Source: Gammaproteobacteria bacterium (GTDB lineage Bacteria; Pseudomonadota; Gammaproteobacteria; Natronospirales; JAJUFS01). Taken from it: DNA of 50,672 nucleotides. The position numbers were made by a program, and so were the translations under genes. Of the stretch, positions 50,171-50,672 are shown in pieces. Position 1 is the first letter of the stretch, and every line of letters begins with the position of its first letter. The notes below the pieces were generated by a model. The model was not told the DNA's origin. It saw only the letters and a program-made list of their open reading frames with translations, and did no database searches. The stretch spans positions 1 through 50,672 of the forward strand of contig JAJUFS010000005.1 of assembly GCA_029263725.1 (NCBI GenBank), given 5' to 3'.

Positions 50171-50525
50171 GGGGGTGATTTGGCTTCGACGCGGATAGTG
50201 AATCCCGAGGTGCATGCCGAGGATGCAGGCTTCCTCGTAAATCCGTCTGCAACAAAGTTAGTTGCGAACGACGACAACTACGCTCTGGCGGCCTAATCCC
50301 CGCCAGCGGTCGACCAGCTCGGGCCTGAACGGCTGACTCGACTGTAATCTAGCCAGGATAAGCGCAAGTATTGTTCCGGTGCTTGCGACGAAAACCGAAG
50401 GAACTCGCCAGTCGTCTTCCCTGCCCGTCGGGTAGCGCCTGGTCAAATGCAAAGACAGGGCTAAGCATGTAGAGCCGAAGGAAGATCATCAGCGGACGCG
50501 GGTTCAAGTCCCGCCACCTCCACCA
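50171..50525 (+). ncRNA. ssrA: transfer-messenger RNA (tmRNA)
   Basis: 5' GGGGGTGATTTGGCTTCGACG, 3' GGGTTCAAGTCCCGCCACCTCCACCA; tag frame GCGAACGACGACAACTACGCTCTGGCGGCCTAA = ANDDNYALAA* at 50264-50296. Confidence 0.97.
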
Positions 50526-50530
50526 ATATC

Positions 50531-50562
50531 AAAACCCCAACCGTTCTCGGTTGGGGTTTTTT
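50531..50562 (+). terminator. ssrA intrinsic terminator
   Basis: aaaaccccaaccg-ttct-cggttggggtttttt. Confidence 0.9.
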
Positions 50563-50672
50563 CTTGCCCGATCGCGCCGACTCCCGCGTGTTCGCGGGGA
50601 TTCCTGCGGAAGCCTGCGGACTTCGGCATCCGGCCTATGGCACCGTCCGGGGCCACCTTCCACTCTCTCCCG

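Noticed and set aside
48491-50215. 574-aa minus-strand ORF
   Set aside because: Antisense to the acyl-CoA dehydrogenase and extends into tmRNA; no plausible start region or domain.
50062-50452. Short ORFs over the tmRNA
   Set aside because: Overlap the structured ssrA RNA; only the ANDDNYALAA tag frame is credible.

Overview
This is a high-GC gammaproteobacterial chromosomal segment made almost entirely of conserved housekeeping genes. The gene neighbourhood is Xanthomonadales-like, but that taxonomic guess is inference from gene order only. From left to right: the 3' end of a YheT-like alpha/beta hydrolase; pnp-rpsO-truB-rbfA-infB-nusA-rimP-tRNA-fMet (the 'metY operon', minus strand); a complete 14-gene nuo operon (nuoA-N, minus); tRNA-Leu(GAG), secG, tpiA, glmM, folP, ftsH, rlmE (minus); yhbY (plus); greA, carB, carA, dapB (minus); dnaJ, dnaK, grpE, hrcA (minus); nadK and recN (plus); fur (minus); bamE (plus); rnfH, ratA and an SNF-family transporter (minus); smpB, an AidB-like acyl-CoA dehydrogenase and ssrA (tmRNA) (plus). 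I found no CRISPR array, transposase, integrase, phage gene, defence system or biosynthetic cluster, and no convincing undescribed multi-gene system. The unexplained signals are intergenic. (1) Two elements, dnaK-dnaJ and nadK-recN, share one architecture: a tandem array of 7-10 nt units, a unique centre, then an inverted array. (2) Three tandem intrinsic terminators lie between tRNA-fMet and rimP, the last about 10 nt from the rimP start. (3) A carA leader carries two copies of a 12-nt terminator-arm/U-tract sequence. (4) A sigma32-like promoter inside the grpE-dnaK gap coexists with a CIRCE/HrcA operator at hrcA. (5) smpB has a predicted leaderless promoter. (6) The initiator tRNA has a U1-U72 mismatch. 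All were read by eye; no database or folding computation was run.
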